Assembly (NCBI GenBank): GCA_020081605.1
Contig: JAHREC010000009.1
Coordinates: forward strand, 5,146,001-5,210,000
Source of the DNA: Albifimbria verrucaria
Taxonomy: Eukaryota > Ascomycota > Sordariomycetes > Hypocreales > Stachybotryaceae
DNA: 64,000 bases
Direction of reading: 5' to 3'
Shown: positions 1 through 10,774 of the stretch, one piece after another
Layout of the letters: the number at the start of each line of letters is the position of its first letter
How positions within the stretch are numbered: the first letter of the stretch is position 1
Position numbers and translations under genes: made by a program
The notes under the pieces: model-generated
Seen by the model: only the letters and a program-made list of their open reading frames with translations
The model's database searches: none
What the model was told of the DNA's origin: nothing

Positions 1-1065
1 CAGGCAACAAGAAAGTCGACCCCATAAAGATTGCCATCATCGACGACGGCGTCGATGCAACGGTGCCCCAGCTGCAAAGCGCCATCGCGCTGGGCAAGTC
101 CTTTTCACCATATCCCAACTCGACAGAATTCATGAGGGCTTATTTTGTACCTTCCGGACGGCATGGAACTCTCATGGCAACTCTGATAAAGAAAATTTGT
201 CCCAACGCCGAGTTATACGTCGCACGGCTAGAAGAACGTCCAGCTGAAGATGGTCACCGGCGGTACACAGCCAAGTCGGCCAAAGAGGTAAATGATTGTG
301 GAAACCCTTGCTTGTTTGCCCCTGGCTGAAGAAGGCGAGACAACCCGGGAAGCCAGGTGGACGATTTGTAATACCATGGCTAACTCCACCTATTCTGATC
401 AGGCAATTGAATGGGCCCGAGGGTGCAAGGTGGACATCATCTCCATGAGCTGGACGATTAGTAGCCGCGAACCGCACAGCCAGGAGATTCACGACCTAAA
501 ACAAGAAGTCACGAATGCAAGTAAGGACAATATACTGATGTTTGCCTCCGCCAGTGACAAAGGAGAAGGCACCAGCGAGATTCTCTTCCCAGCAGAGGAA
601 TATAACGTGTGCATCCGCATCGGTGGCGCCTCGAACGAAGGCGACCGGTTGACGTGGGTAAACCCCAAATGGGTGCATTTCCTCCTCCCCGGCAAGGAGG
701 TCGGCTTCCTCGACCACGACACGGGCTCGCACTTTACCGAGACAGGGAGCTCGCTGGCCACAGCTTGTGCTGCTGGTCTGGCCGGCGCGCTGCTCTACAG
801 CGACCGCCTGCTCGGAGTGGACAGGAATCTCCGCCAGACCAGCGAGATGAGGAAAATGTTCCAGGGGCTTTCCAACAAGAGCACGCCTCCATTCATCGAC
901 GTTCGAAAGTACCTGGAGCAGCCGTTCAAGTCGAAACTGGTCGAGCTAGGGCTTAAACAACCGGGCTTGCTGCAACAGATTAGCGAACTGGACTGGAACG
1001 GAAAGTCAAGAGAGGCACTAACCCAAGTACTTAAAGACGTGTGGACTCATGGAAACCGGCCTTGA
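1..1065 (+). CDS. Subtilisin-like serine protease (S8), 5' truncated
   Basis: The gene enters from the left edge, so its N-terminus is missing. Exon A runs to 287 and exon B is 403-1065, joined in phase 0 across a 115-nt intron with a GTAAAT donor, a CTAAC branch point at 379-383 and a CAG acceptor. All three subtilase signatures are visible: the Asp motif (IIDDGVD, near position 50), the His motif (GRHGTLMATL, near 160) and the Ser motif (GSSLATA, near 750). No secretion signal or transmembrane segment is seen in the part present. After the catalytic Ser comes a tail of about 100 residues ending in an acidic/Trp-containing helix-like stretch. Fungal subtilases of this intracellular type often sit behind regulatory N-terminal domains in large accessory proteins; whether that applies here cannot be seen. 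No frame break was found in it. Confidence 0.82.
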
Positions 1066-1676
1066 GGCGCATACGAGCAAGGGTATGAGACTGCTCGAGT
1101 CACTCATCCAGACTATCTAGTGGGACATCTATTGTCAGAACCTAAGCATCATTATGTTTGTTATTGAGACTCGGCTACGGTTAATGCACTAGTACATATT
1201 ATCTCTGGGGTCTTCTCCCTCCCAAAACGAGTCCCACTGCCTTAGCATAGCTTGATCTGCCGTAGTATCTCTCAGTCTGTCAGCGTCCCACATCACATAA
1301 CCACTACGGCGAAGGTCGTCCGGCATAGGGAAGCTGTATAGATTACTGTATGTCTCTCCCCAGATGATGTTCCATGCTAGAGGAGGATGCAGGTTCGTCG
1401 GGTATGGATCACCGTCCCCGTTAGCTTAATCTCTTTCGGGGAGGCTCTGGCTGCTTCAGCTATAGCTCTGGGCTGCTTAGTCAAAGCTTAGCCTGAACCG
1501 CTCAAGCTTCAGGTCTAAAAGCGGAAATAGACTTTAGTAAGATGGTTTTTTACCGCGTACTATATCGCTATGACTGGGCTCATTTCGCTCTAGGTGCTGG
1601 TACTCAAGGCTAGGGACTAGCTTCTGACTTGCTGTATCTGGCTCAGTTCGATCACCAGCCAATGTCTGAGTAGTGC
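1066..1676. other. Intergenic, no gene seen
   Basis: About 610 bases between the protease and the decayed ankyrin gene. The stretch is rich in CTAG, TTAG and AGCTT words and stop codons in all frames. It may be the eroded remnant of an older sequence, but no family can be named. Confidence 0.5.
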
Positions 1677-3071
1677 TCAGTATTCCAGTGGGTGATGAAT
1701 TCGATGCGATACCAGTGACACAGTTATAGTCCGGTGTAAGCCGCTGTGGACTTTGCTACTTTCTCTTAGCTCTTGGTGTTTTGGGACAGTATATGTAGCA
1801 GCCGTCTGGTGTGCAGAATGAATGTATTCTAGCCTTGCTTCTTCTCTTGCAAGAGACTGCAAAACCTCGGAAACCTGCTCCCGTAGCTCTAGTGTGCTTT
1901 GGCCAGCAATTCCGTGAAGAGGAGTTTTATCCGATGCATCAGTTGCATACATATTTGCGCCGTTTTGCAGCAAGAAATTAACCACACGCACCGAAGCAAA
2001 GCGGCAGGCGACATGAAGAGCTGTACTCTGGCGTGGTTGAATGACCATGATATTCGTGGGATCAGTACATTTCTGCAAGAGGTGGATTGCTACATCCTCA
2101 CGACCCTGGCTTAAAGCTGAGAATACTGGAAGATAACCGTCATCATCAGCCTCCACAGGGTTAGCACCACATTTCAGTAGAAGGTCTACCACTTTGATTT
2201 TACCGGCAGCGGAGGCAAAGTGTAGAACCCTTAGCCGCGGTGCTCACAATCCGGTGATTGCCAACAAGTGTGCCCACAAGAGTGATTCCGTGTTGTGGCT
2301 GACTTGAGGTTGGGATCTCCTCCAAACCGAGGAAATACGGAAAGGGTCCGGACCAACATAGTCTCCCAGGCATTAATGCTGTTATACATGATCCAGTCAA
2401 AATTGCGCCATGGTAGCCTTCTTCTAACTGCCATGTGAATGGCGGCTAATCCGAACTGACTGAGTTTGTTGGGATCCGCTCCTCTGATTATGAGATGCTC
2501 GCAAGTTCTTGCCAACGCATAGCTGCAGGAAATGCGGAGGGCATTATCAAGACCTCGAGTTCTTTGTGGGTGCGCTATGGCAAGATATAATGGAGTAATG
2601 TCAGGGTAATCGGCTTCTCTGTCCCATACGTCGGTGCCAAGCTTAACAAGCTGGGTTGCTACTCTTGGGGCATCTCATATAATAGACAGGTGAAGATAGG
2701 TGATGTTGCGTCTCCTTATTGATGGGACACAGCTAAGGCTTTTGTCAATCAATGTTATATTTCCATTTGGGAGTGTAGATATTCACACACCCGTTCAATC
2801 GAGATCCAAGTTCGTGATAGCTAAGCCATTCTATTATATGTTGCGAGTCGTATTTAATGGCATGAGCGACAATTCTCGTGAGGACTCGATCCAAATCTCG
2901 TCTTGCGGTTTGCTCCTTGACAGCATGGTTAAACAGTTCGTTTGACGCCCACCAATATATAGACCGACAACAACAGCTCAAGGAGCTCAGATCACGCTGC
3001 TGAGCTATATAACCGAGGATTTGCAACCGAATTTCGGCGGCGAGAGTTGTGATATGAGCCATGCTTGACAT
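1677..3071 (-). pseudogene. F-box / ankyrin-repeat protein, decayed
   Basis: The reading begins at 3071 with MSSMAHITTLAAEIRLQILG, an F-box-like start (helix, then a Cys-rich LSSLSCCCRSIYW stretch). Ankyrin-type repeats follow on the same strand, for example LVKLGTDVW, HLIIRGADPNK, LHFASAAGKIKVVDLLLKCG and ALHVACRFASVRVVNFLLQN. The frame is broken in at least four places: a shift near 2748, an in-frame TGA near 2680, a one-base loss near 2310, and another in-frame TGA near 2240. Both TGA codons sit where CGA (Arg) would suit, so C-to-T change is a plausible cause. Intact F-box/ankyrin proteins act as substrate adaptors of SCF ubiquitin ligases. The open tail (1677-2192) is the best-preserved part. 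It could instead be a functional gene with unusual splicing, but the stops make that unlikely. Confidence 0.65.
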
Positions 3072-3736
3072 CTAGTTGACAGAATCAATGAGCACTAGTG
3101 TGAGAAATGGGTATCTGGGTAGCCGCGGGGTGCCAAGTTCTTGATGTTATGTTCTGGAGGCCTACCACTTATTGATTTGATAGCGGAGGAATGTTGTTCC
3201 AACGGCCATTGCGACGAATGATGGTTCGCGACGTGGAACGAACCAGCCAACACGAGGTGCCATATGCAAGAACTGCAGGATATTGTGATTGAGATGTTGG
3301 CTAGCAGGAATGACCGTGATATTCACCCAGCGAGGTTTCGTCTCCACATCAAGCCTTGCAAACATATGTCCCTTTCCTTGACCGTAGGATATTTAGACCA
3401 TAAAAAAGCTCCTAGTCAAGTTCTTAGTTAATTTAGAGAAGTCAAGAATGGTTTCAGAAACATTCGACGGCTGTGCTAGTAATCGATTGCCTGGTAATGT
3501 GATATCTACGGCAGTGGTGTCTCAGCCTTACAAAATATGTCAAGAGTAAAGGTCCACTATGAGAGCTGTAGTTTCATGGTAATATGTGAGTTATTCGAAG
3601 CACCTAGTTAATGAAATGAGGTACTAGCTTAACCGTGTCGTCATTTGTGGTGCACTCCTCTTCCGTCCATGATGGTGGTAGACCTCATAGTGTTTCCCTG
3701 GTGCTTAAGCATTGACACAAAGAAAATACGCTACAG
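3072..3736. other. Intergenic, no gene seen
   Basis: An open frame of 67 codons on the minus strand (3162-3365) matches nothing I recognise. The rest is AT-rich and holds the 3' region of the GMC oxidoreductase. Confidence 0.45.
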
Positions 3737-5736
3737 TCACTCAGAGCTCTTTCGTGTTTCTCTTTTTAACAAACCCATACTTGAACGTTTCCGTGACTCT
3801 TCCAACTCGCTTAAAATATCACTTGCTGCCTTCTCCCCAACCATATAGGTGGACACTGCCGTAAAGGTACCCGGAATTCTGGGATACACGGAGGCGTCAA
3901 CCACTCTTAAACCATTGACACCTCTGACTCGGAACTTGGAGTCCAGCACAGCCATTCGATCGCCGTCGACTCCGATTGGACATGTTGATGACGCATGATG
4001 GCCCCAAGCTGTATCCTTAATATACGTCTCCACCTGCTCCCGAGTCTTGACAGCTGATCCGGGAGGACCTCCTTGGACTTTATCAATTGTCGCTTAAAAG
4101 CGTTGCGTGCGATCTCGATAGCCTCAGCCATTGCTGTCAGATCCGCTTTAGCATCACCAAATCCCGTGTCAAAGTAATTGTATACGATGTCAGGCACATC
4201 GAGTGGGTCTGCCGACCTCAAGGTGACTGTACCAGCAGTATTGCGCGGCTGTGATTTGAGGATGGCCCATGAAAAAATGTCGTGGTTCTCAGTTGCATTG
4301 ACACTGTATCCTGGAAAGTATCCACGGAAGTTGGCGGGTCCTCCAAGGATGGCGATGTCAAAATCTTTGACTTTAGATGTGGTCGAAGGGTAGTAAATGA
4401 CAACTCCCAACCCAGAAGACTGGTATGTACCTCGATCGCCGAAGAAATTGTTCTCCCATCGTTGCAAGCATGGATCGGTTCGATTGCTACCGCTAAACGT
4501 GCAATCGTCCAGCAGGTTAAAGTCATTGGGCATTTGCGCTTGTACAACAACTTCATAGTGATCCTGAAGATTGGTGCCTACGCCGGGTAGATCCACAATG
4601 ACTGGAATATCATGCTTCTTCAGCTCATCGGCTGGGCCAATACCACTTAACTTAAGGATTTGTGGCGAATTATAGGCACCTCCGGCCACGATGACTTCCC
4701 GTGTCGCCTTTGCGGTACCTCGAGTTCCTTTGCCCGCCGTTTTGGATCGTGGACTTGCGCGATACAGAAAGGCCCTTTAAGGAACTCAACACCTGTAGCT
4801 CGGGGCGTATTCGTCTTCTGGTCGAGAATTACTTTAGTGACGTGTGTATTCAGAAGCACATCGAGCGGGTATTTCTTGCTGCCATCGGCATTTTTGCATC
4901 ACGAACAGACAAAATGAATTCCCTGGCTCCGTTGCGACGACCATCTTTGGTTGTGATAGGAATTTGGAAGTATGAGGGTGTCTTGTCCCTGTCGCCTACA
5001 GCATGGTTAGCATCGCCAAGTAGCAACGAGCCGATGTTGAATATTTTGTTCGTCAGGTTTCCAAGTGCGAATGCGCCCCCAAGAAAATTGCTAAACAATT
5101 GCCCGTCAAGCAACGGGAGGCTCAAAGAAGGTGTATCGATATTGAGCCAACCATTATATCCATGACCAGGAGTAATTCGCAGGAGATGAGCGTTTTGTTC
5201 CAGTTTGACAAACTGCTCGCGCATGGCCTCCGCTGACCAAGTTTCATCACCTGTGAGCTCAGCGATGTAGTCAAAATCGGATTCGTATGGATAGATAGTC
5301 AGTAGCGCATTGTGGGCTGAACATCCACCTAAAGCGGCTGCACGTGGATACAGCGTGCCTTTGATTTTAGAGCCTTTCGGTGGGCTAAGGCCTGTGTACT
5401 CTTTGCCATTGGGTGTCTGATATGTTGTCTTGAAGTCTCGGGCCTGCCGCGCATCATCGGCGTAGTGACGTACAAAAAGTCCCAGGCCATGGAATCATCC
5501 TCTGTGGATCTGGCATGGTAGGCTGGAACTGTGTAATTGGGATTGTTCCCTTGATCGTCACCGGCTTCGATAAGAAGAGTCTTGTGTCCAGCAAGTGCCA
5601 AACGGGCAGCTAAGGGACCGCCTCCCGCACCCGATCCTACCACGATGTACTCATAGTCGACCAGATCAACAGCTTGTGTGGAGCTGGCCGCTGAGAGGAG
5701 CAAAGCAAGAGTCTGGATGAATTTGTGAAGCTTCAT
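3737..5736 (-). CDS. Secreted GMC-family FAD oxidoreductase (four apparent 1-base losses)
   Basis: The start at 5736 gives a signal peptide (MKLHKFIQTLALLLSAASS) followed directly by the FAD/ADP-binding motif VVGSGAGGGPLAARL and the acidic end of the Rossmann unit (LLIEAGDD). Later come the N-terminal GMC core with GGCSAHNA, the GMC signature GGAYNSPQILKLSGIGP (about 4689-4620), the catalytic-His region WGHHASSTCPIG (about 4010-3975) and the C-terminal PRIPGTFTAVSTYM. This order and length (about 660 residues) fit aryl-alcohol oxidase / choline dehydrogenase-like enzymes, which oxidise alcohols or sugars and make H2O2 outside the cell. The exact substrate cannot be told. The protein is continuous only if one base is added at each of four places: near 5474-5478 (T5 on the coding strand), 4891-4895 (A5), about 4766, and about 4075. 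Every catalytic motif is kept, so an assembly error is more likely than decay. No introns are needed. Confidence 0.8.
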
Positions 5737-8700
5737 TTTGCCAAGATCAATATTGTGAAGCTAAAAAGTGTATTCAGTCAGCCGTCCTGAATCTCAAAGA
5801 ATGCGAGGAGGCAGTGATTTAAATACTGTCGTATGTCTCATCGAAATGGCTCAGCTAGATGGCAAAGACACGACCCAAGCGTCATGCAGCTCACCTGTCA
5901 TGGGACTCGTCGTGTCTTTGCATGCGACCAAAGTTGGAGATTGGAGATTCTCGGGCTCACAACCAACTCGCCATCTCACATTTCAGAAACAATTTTCCTA
6001 GACAGGCACTCATCTCCCTGATCTAGGGCAAAATGGTCAACTGGCGATATTGTGTGGAGACCCGGCAATCAAAGCCCGGCAAGCACATGGGCTGTTCAAT
6101 GCAAATGCAGCCTTATCAGGCGGTCGGGCACGACCCTGTGGCTTTTTGCCATACGATGAATGGCTGTCGCAAGCCCCGATTGATGTGGGCATGTCTCATT
6201 ATGTAGCCTTTGCTGAATAGTGGCGCGTAGTTGCATCATTTATGATCGAGCTAAGTCATTGATCCATTTATCCGAGATGTGGAACGATACTGCAAGCTTG
6301 ATCCAGTTGCCTCATATTCATATATATCATAAGCATGACGGACGACGTCGCTGCTTAAAATGAAAACAAAAGAAAGACAGCTAAACGAATCGTGAAGATA
6401 TCAGTTCGCTGCCCTCGCGTAAGCGCTTATAAAGTAGGATCAAGTACATCAGAACTGGGAGGTTGACCCTTCAAACCAATCACGAATGGAACCTGTCTGA
6501 CGAAACCACCTTCGTAGCTTATTTAACCTTTACACATGTTCTAGTCAATGGACGATCCTTGCTGAACTTGTGCCGGTCATGCGCCTCACGGCCAGAGTCC
6601 GGTTTTTACCTACAGTGCCTACGGCAATTGTTGCGTCATGTCCAAGGCTCTGTTGAGATTGGCTGGGTTCTGGTGGATGGCGAGGTGTCTGACATTTGTC
6701 TTGAGAATAAACATATCCTGTTCGTTGCGCCCAGTCATATGAGCAAAGAGTCCTCTACATTAGTGTTATTTCAAATATTGATTGTGGGGATAACGCTGTT
6801 ATTTTGTATTGGGTAAATACAAACTATGCAGATAGTTGTAAGCTCTACAATCGAGTGGTCGATTGGTCTTTATAGATAACATGGGAGAGAGCGACACCAG
6901 TCAGGCATTGTGCATACACACTATTACAATTTCAGTTTCAATGCACAGTGCCCTGTGAAATAATAATCTGATGTGATTACGCAAAGCAATTAGATGCGGA
7001 AATGATGCAGCCGTTTCGTAGCTTCATCACTTGCATTTATGAGATGCAGCCGTTTCTCCGTTGCTGTCCGGTGACTGTCATTTCTATGGCTAGTAGCTGA
7101 TCTTGCGGCATTACCTTATGGGTTGATTTTACTATAATGGTGCTGTTATACGACCTGTAGCAGACTCCTTACGCAAATATGTCCTATAAAGGACAATTGC
7201 ACACTCCTGTCAGCTTACTTTGGGCTCATGCTTCCATTGTCCTATATGTGTAAGCGTATTTGACCAGGTCCATCTCGCGTAAGAACAGATGCTCAGGCCC
7301 TTTCTTCGTCAATTTGAAGATAAATTCAGCAGATACAATGGTAGTGAAAATGAAAGTCCATTGCTGTGAAATATCCAAAGCACTCATCACCGATGCAATG
7401 GATGAGCTGTTGGAAGGAGCTGTCTATAGCCCGGGACCTCGACGTCTCGGACTTCTTGGAGAACTGTGGTTCATCCTGGGAGATAATAGTACTTATCGAA
7501 TTAATTGTGAGCTTGTAGTATAGTGGCCCAGCTCAATCCCAACATGCCTCATGTTTGGTTGGCAGTGGAAGATGGGCATAACTTCCAGGCCCCCACGTAG
7601 CCTAGCCTTATTCTGTTCAACTCCATGGGTTCTGGCAATATTTACTGCACAATTACTATGAATGGCAGCTTAATGGTACAAAGGAATTTGACATGGCTTT
7701 TACAGCCATGATATGTTGTTGGATGTTGTCGTTCTATAACTTGGCTTAGCTATGCCTCCAATGCCTGGATATGACTACGCGCACCATTGGATATTCTCTC
7801 TTGGCGCACCGTTGACTAGCTAATTGAGTAAAAATGTGTGTAATGACCCTGTTATCGCGGACAATCTAATATCGCTTTACTATGAAGGGCGATTGGTATT
7901 CCGCATAGGGACACGCCAAATATTATGCAGGATGTCACTGTGCCCCTCGAAAACTTGACAGATTGGATAAAACGCTGAGGTTATATTCAGGCCATGAGTA
8001 AGTGGAGCCCTACCAGAAGCTTTCGCTCTGGGTCTGAACAGGGCAAAAATGCGCTATACCTGGATAGAGGCTTCCTTCCTCTAGTGGCTTAGCAAGGCTG
8101 ACAATGTTATTGTCTATGCGCTTGCTTCAAATTCATCAGTCACATGGTTGAGGGAGCGAAGTATTTCTATCGTGCAAAATATTATATGTGCTATGAATTA
8201 TGCAAACCCTAGAAAGTGCTAAAACGGTAACCCTGTGAAGATGGCCATGCTTACAACAAACCACCTGCTTTCATAATCGATACGGCTCAGAGCGAGCCAG
8301 GTTCTGGGTCAAGGTTGATGAAGATGGCGCAGACATTTGAAGACTCAGCTGATATTTACGATGTTTGAAAAGTTGTTGAGCGGCACAGTTGCCTATAAAA
8401 GTGAATCTAGGAAATGCAACACCAAAGTACGACAACTCCGCCTCACGGATTCTGCTACGCCGTAAGTAATATACCCATTAGGGACAAACTCGTAATTCAT
8501 CAAATAAGGTGCCGAAGGTGCGGCAAGTTTTCCTAACCACAGTCTGGCAGATTTTCGGAATTGTCGTATCCATTCATTATCAGCTTACTGGTCAGATTCT
8601 TGTTTCATGATCCTTGCTAAAGCCCCGACTCGGAGGAACTTGGGCAGCTGGGAGAGCCTTGATTGGTCAGATGGTGATGTCTCCGAGCTTTACATGACGG

Positions 8701-9036
8701 GTGATTAAATTTGGAGCAAGGTGGACACAAATAGTATCAGCCATTTAGGAGATGCTGTAAGGCTGTGGCACCGATATCTCAGAAATGCACCAGCTGAGAA
8801 CATATAAGATGACCGTCAAGTCTGTCACTCATGAGGAGTATGAAGAGCAAGCCAGCATTTCTTACTAACTTTCAAGAACATATCTTTTTCTTTTCTTTTT
8901 TCCTTTCTTTCTTTCCTTTTTCCTTTCCTTCTTAAACAATACAACTTCCACTTCACAACAGTGCACCATAACCCTGAGGTCCAATTCAAACACAACGACA
9001 AGCAGAGACTTCCAAATAAGATCCATACGCTTCACA
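5737..9036. other. Gene-poor AT-rich stretch (3.3 kb)
   Basis: Only short open frames occur here, such as 6463-6816 (+) and 7260-7523 (+). They have no recognisable domain, and the sequence is AT-rich with scattered stops. The last 150 bases are the promoter of the next gene. I see no transposase, terminal repeat or RNA gene. Confidence 0.5.
8877..8940 (+). promoter_or_regulatory. CT-rich core promoter tract
   Basis: An almost pure pyrimidine run (T/C only from about 8884 to 8934) lies about 100 bases upstream of the start at 9037. Such tracts, just before the transcription start, are common in well-expressed fungal genes. Confidence 0.5.
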
Positions 9037-9632
9037 ATGTTCAGCAAGACGATTCTCCCAATCGTGGGCCTTGGCTTCGCATATCTCGCCGCTGCTGCTC
9101 CACCTCCTGGACCCAGCTGCGACCCCAATGACCCGAACGCTTGCACCGGAAACTTCAAGTGCGTTACCATGACGTACCACAGTATGGGTATCATCTCAGA
9201 GGAGACTTTTGTATCCTTCAGTGGGATGAGACGGTTGAGGATAGCAAGACTCCGTATTCAACTCCAACTCAGGTCGTCTCCATCCTGCCGGTAACGGCCA
9301 CACCAACCCCAAGCGAAGCGCCGCACGGATGCACGTCTCAGGAGCCCGATGAGCCTGAAGAGCCTCCGAGGAATGAATACCCAAGTTGTGGTGGAATGAT
9401 CAGCGAAAACTTTGCGTGCGACGAAGGACTGAACTGCATCGACGACCCGAGAGAGGAGTTTGGATGTGGCATGGCGTGCGATATGCTCGGAATCTGTGTC
9501 TCTCCCACTGTTGCTACTTGTGGTGGATTCGCGGGTCTGGAGTGCCCAGCAGGAACCACCTGCTACGATGATCCGAAAGTCGACTGCGATTCCAAGAATG
9601 GAGGTTCTGATTGCCCTGGCATCTGTCTTTAG
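9037..9632 (+). CDS. Small cysteine-rich secreted protein
   Basis: The ATG at 9037 opens a clear signal peptide (MFSKTILPIVGLGFAYLAAA) followed by a Pro-rich start and CDPNDPNACTGNFKC. The second half contains two related cysteine modules, each with CGG, then a Cys about 7-9 residues on, then the pattern C-x-DDP-x-C and a closing CxxxCxxxxxC or CxxxC (9385-9500 and 9520-9632). The mature protein is about 180 residues with about 20 Cys. The frame changes at the T4 run 9207-9210; adding one T restores a smooth reading (ETFCILQWDE) into the second half and gives an extra Cys. I do not know the function. Secretion, size and Cys content fit an effector-like or cell-wall protein. A CT-rich tract lies upstream. 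Confidence 0.72.
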
Positions 9633-10774
9633 GGTCGCATGAGCAAACTGGAGGTGTAGTGGTTTGTTGTATTTTACTTTCTTTCTGTGCTGAGGCTGGG
9701 ACTCAACCAACCTAGGGCTGCAGGTTGTCCTTTAGATCCGAGCATGCGTTCGAGTTTTTGTCTTCTGTATATTATATAAACCTTTGTGCTGACTGTCCAT
9801 ATTTGCTTTATATGATTTTCGTACCATTCTCGTATGTGATTGACACCTTGGAACGTAGTGTGACCCCATACTTCCTCAACACTTCTGGTCACTGTCTTTC
9901 AACCAAATTAGCTTGGGCTAGGAATTCCAAGATGACTACAGGAGTACCTTGGCATCTTTTTCTCCCTTTTCGCATAGTGGCTGCATAACTCGTTAGAGTG
10001 TTGTTGCCGGGGTTCGAAATTGTGCGTTGGTCAACTCATGAACCATTTGTTATCGTTTACTAGCTCGTAAGAAAAAACGTATTCAAAGTGCAAAAATGTC
10101 AGTAAAAAGTGTTACACAGATGTCGATGTTTGGAATTTAGCTCATTCGCCAGTACGGCGCATCATTCGCAGAATAGAACGAGAGATTACACAATGCTCTC
10201 CATAAGCCATCGCCAGAACCCTCAAATGGAATGTTACACAGCGGTGATATCATCTGCCGCTCGTCCAGGATTTTTGTTTGATCAAACATACAGCAGAGAG
10301 TTTGTAACATATGGAGGAGGTGTACTAAGCAGTAAGATGACGCACTAGCGAGATGGTGAGGGTGAGCAGAATAGCTGAGCAGGCGATCCAGCTCGTGCCA
10401 ACCATCAAGTTCCTATTATCCCGACCAGGTACGACGTGGCTAATAAGCTCTACTACAGAGTGAGATTTTTACTAAAGCGTAGAATGACTTTTGGTATTCT
10501 GTCACAAAATAACGTTGAGTTCAGGTGAAAACAAACCGGACATTAATATAGCCCCAATTAAGAACTTCGATTACTTCTAATATGAGATATACACAGAATG
10601 CAATGGCTATCACAGATAGCAGCACACTCGTATCTAACTAAGGTATCTAGACACGTGAAAGGGTAGGAACAAGCCTAATAAGCCCAGTCAAGTGTAATAA
10701 GGTCTTTTTTTTATGAAATTCCGGTATTGTGTCATAACTTCGTTTCCTGCGGCTGGTCCACAACCGAGTCAATC
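9633..10774. other. Intergenic, no gene seen
   Basis: This holds the 3' regions of two convergent genes. Short frames such as 9725-9988 and 10109-10348 (+) look random. Nothing else is recognised. Confidence 0.5.

Noticed and set aside
5737..9036. Possible transposon remnant in the AT-rich stretch
   Set aside because: No terminal inverted repeats, target duplications, or transposase or reverse-transcriptase motifs could be seen by eye.
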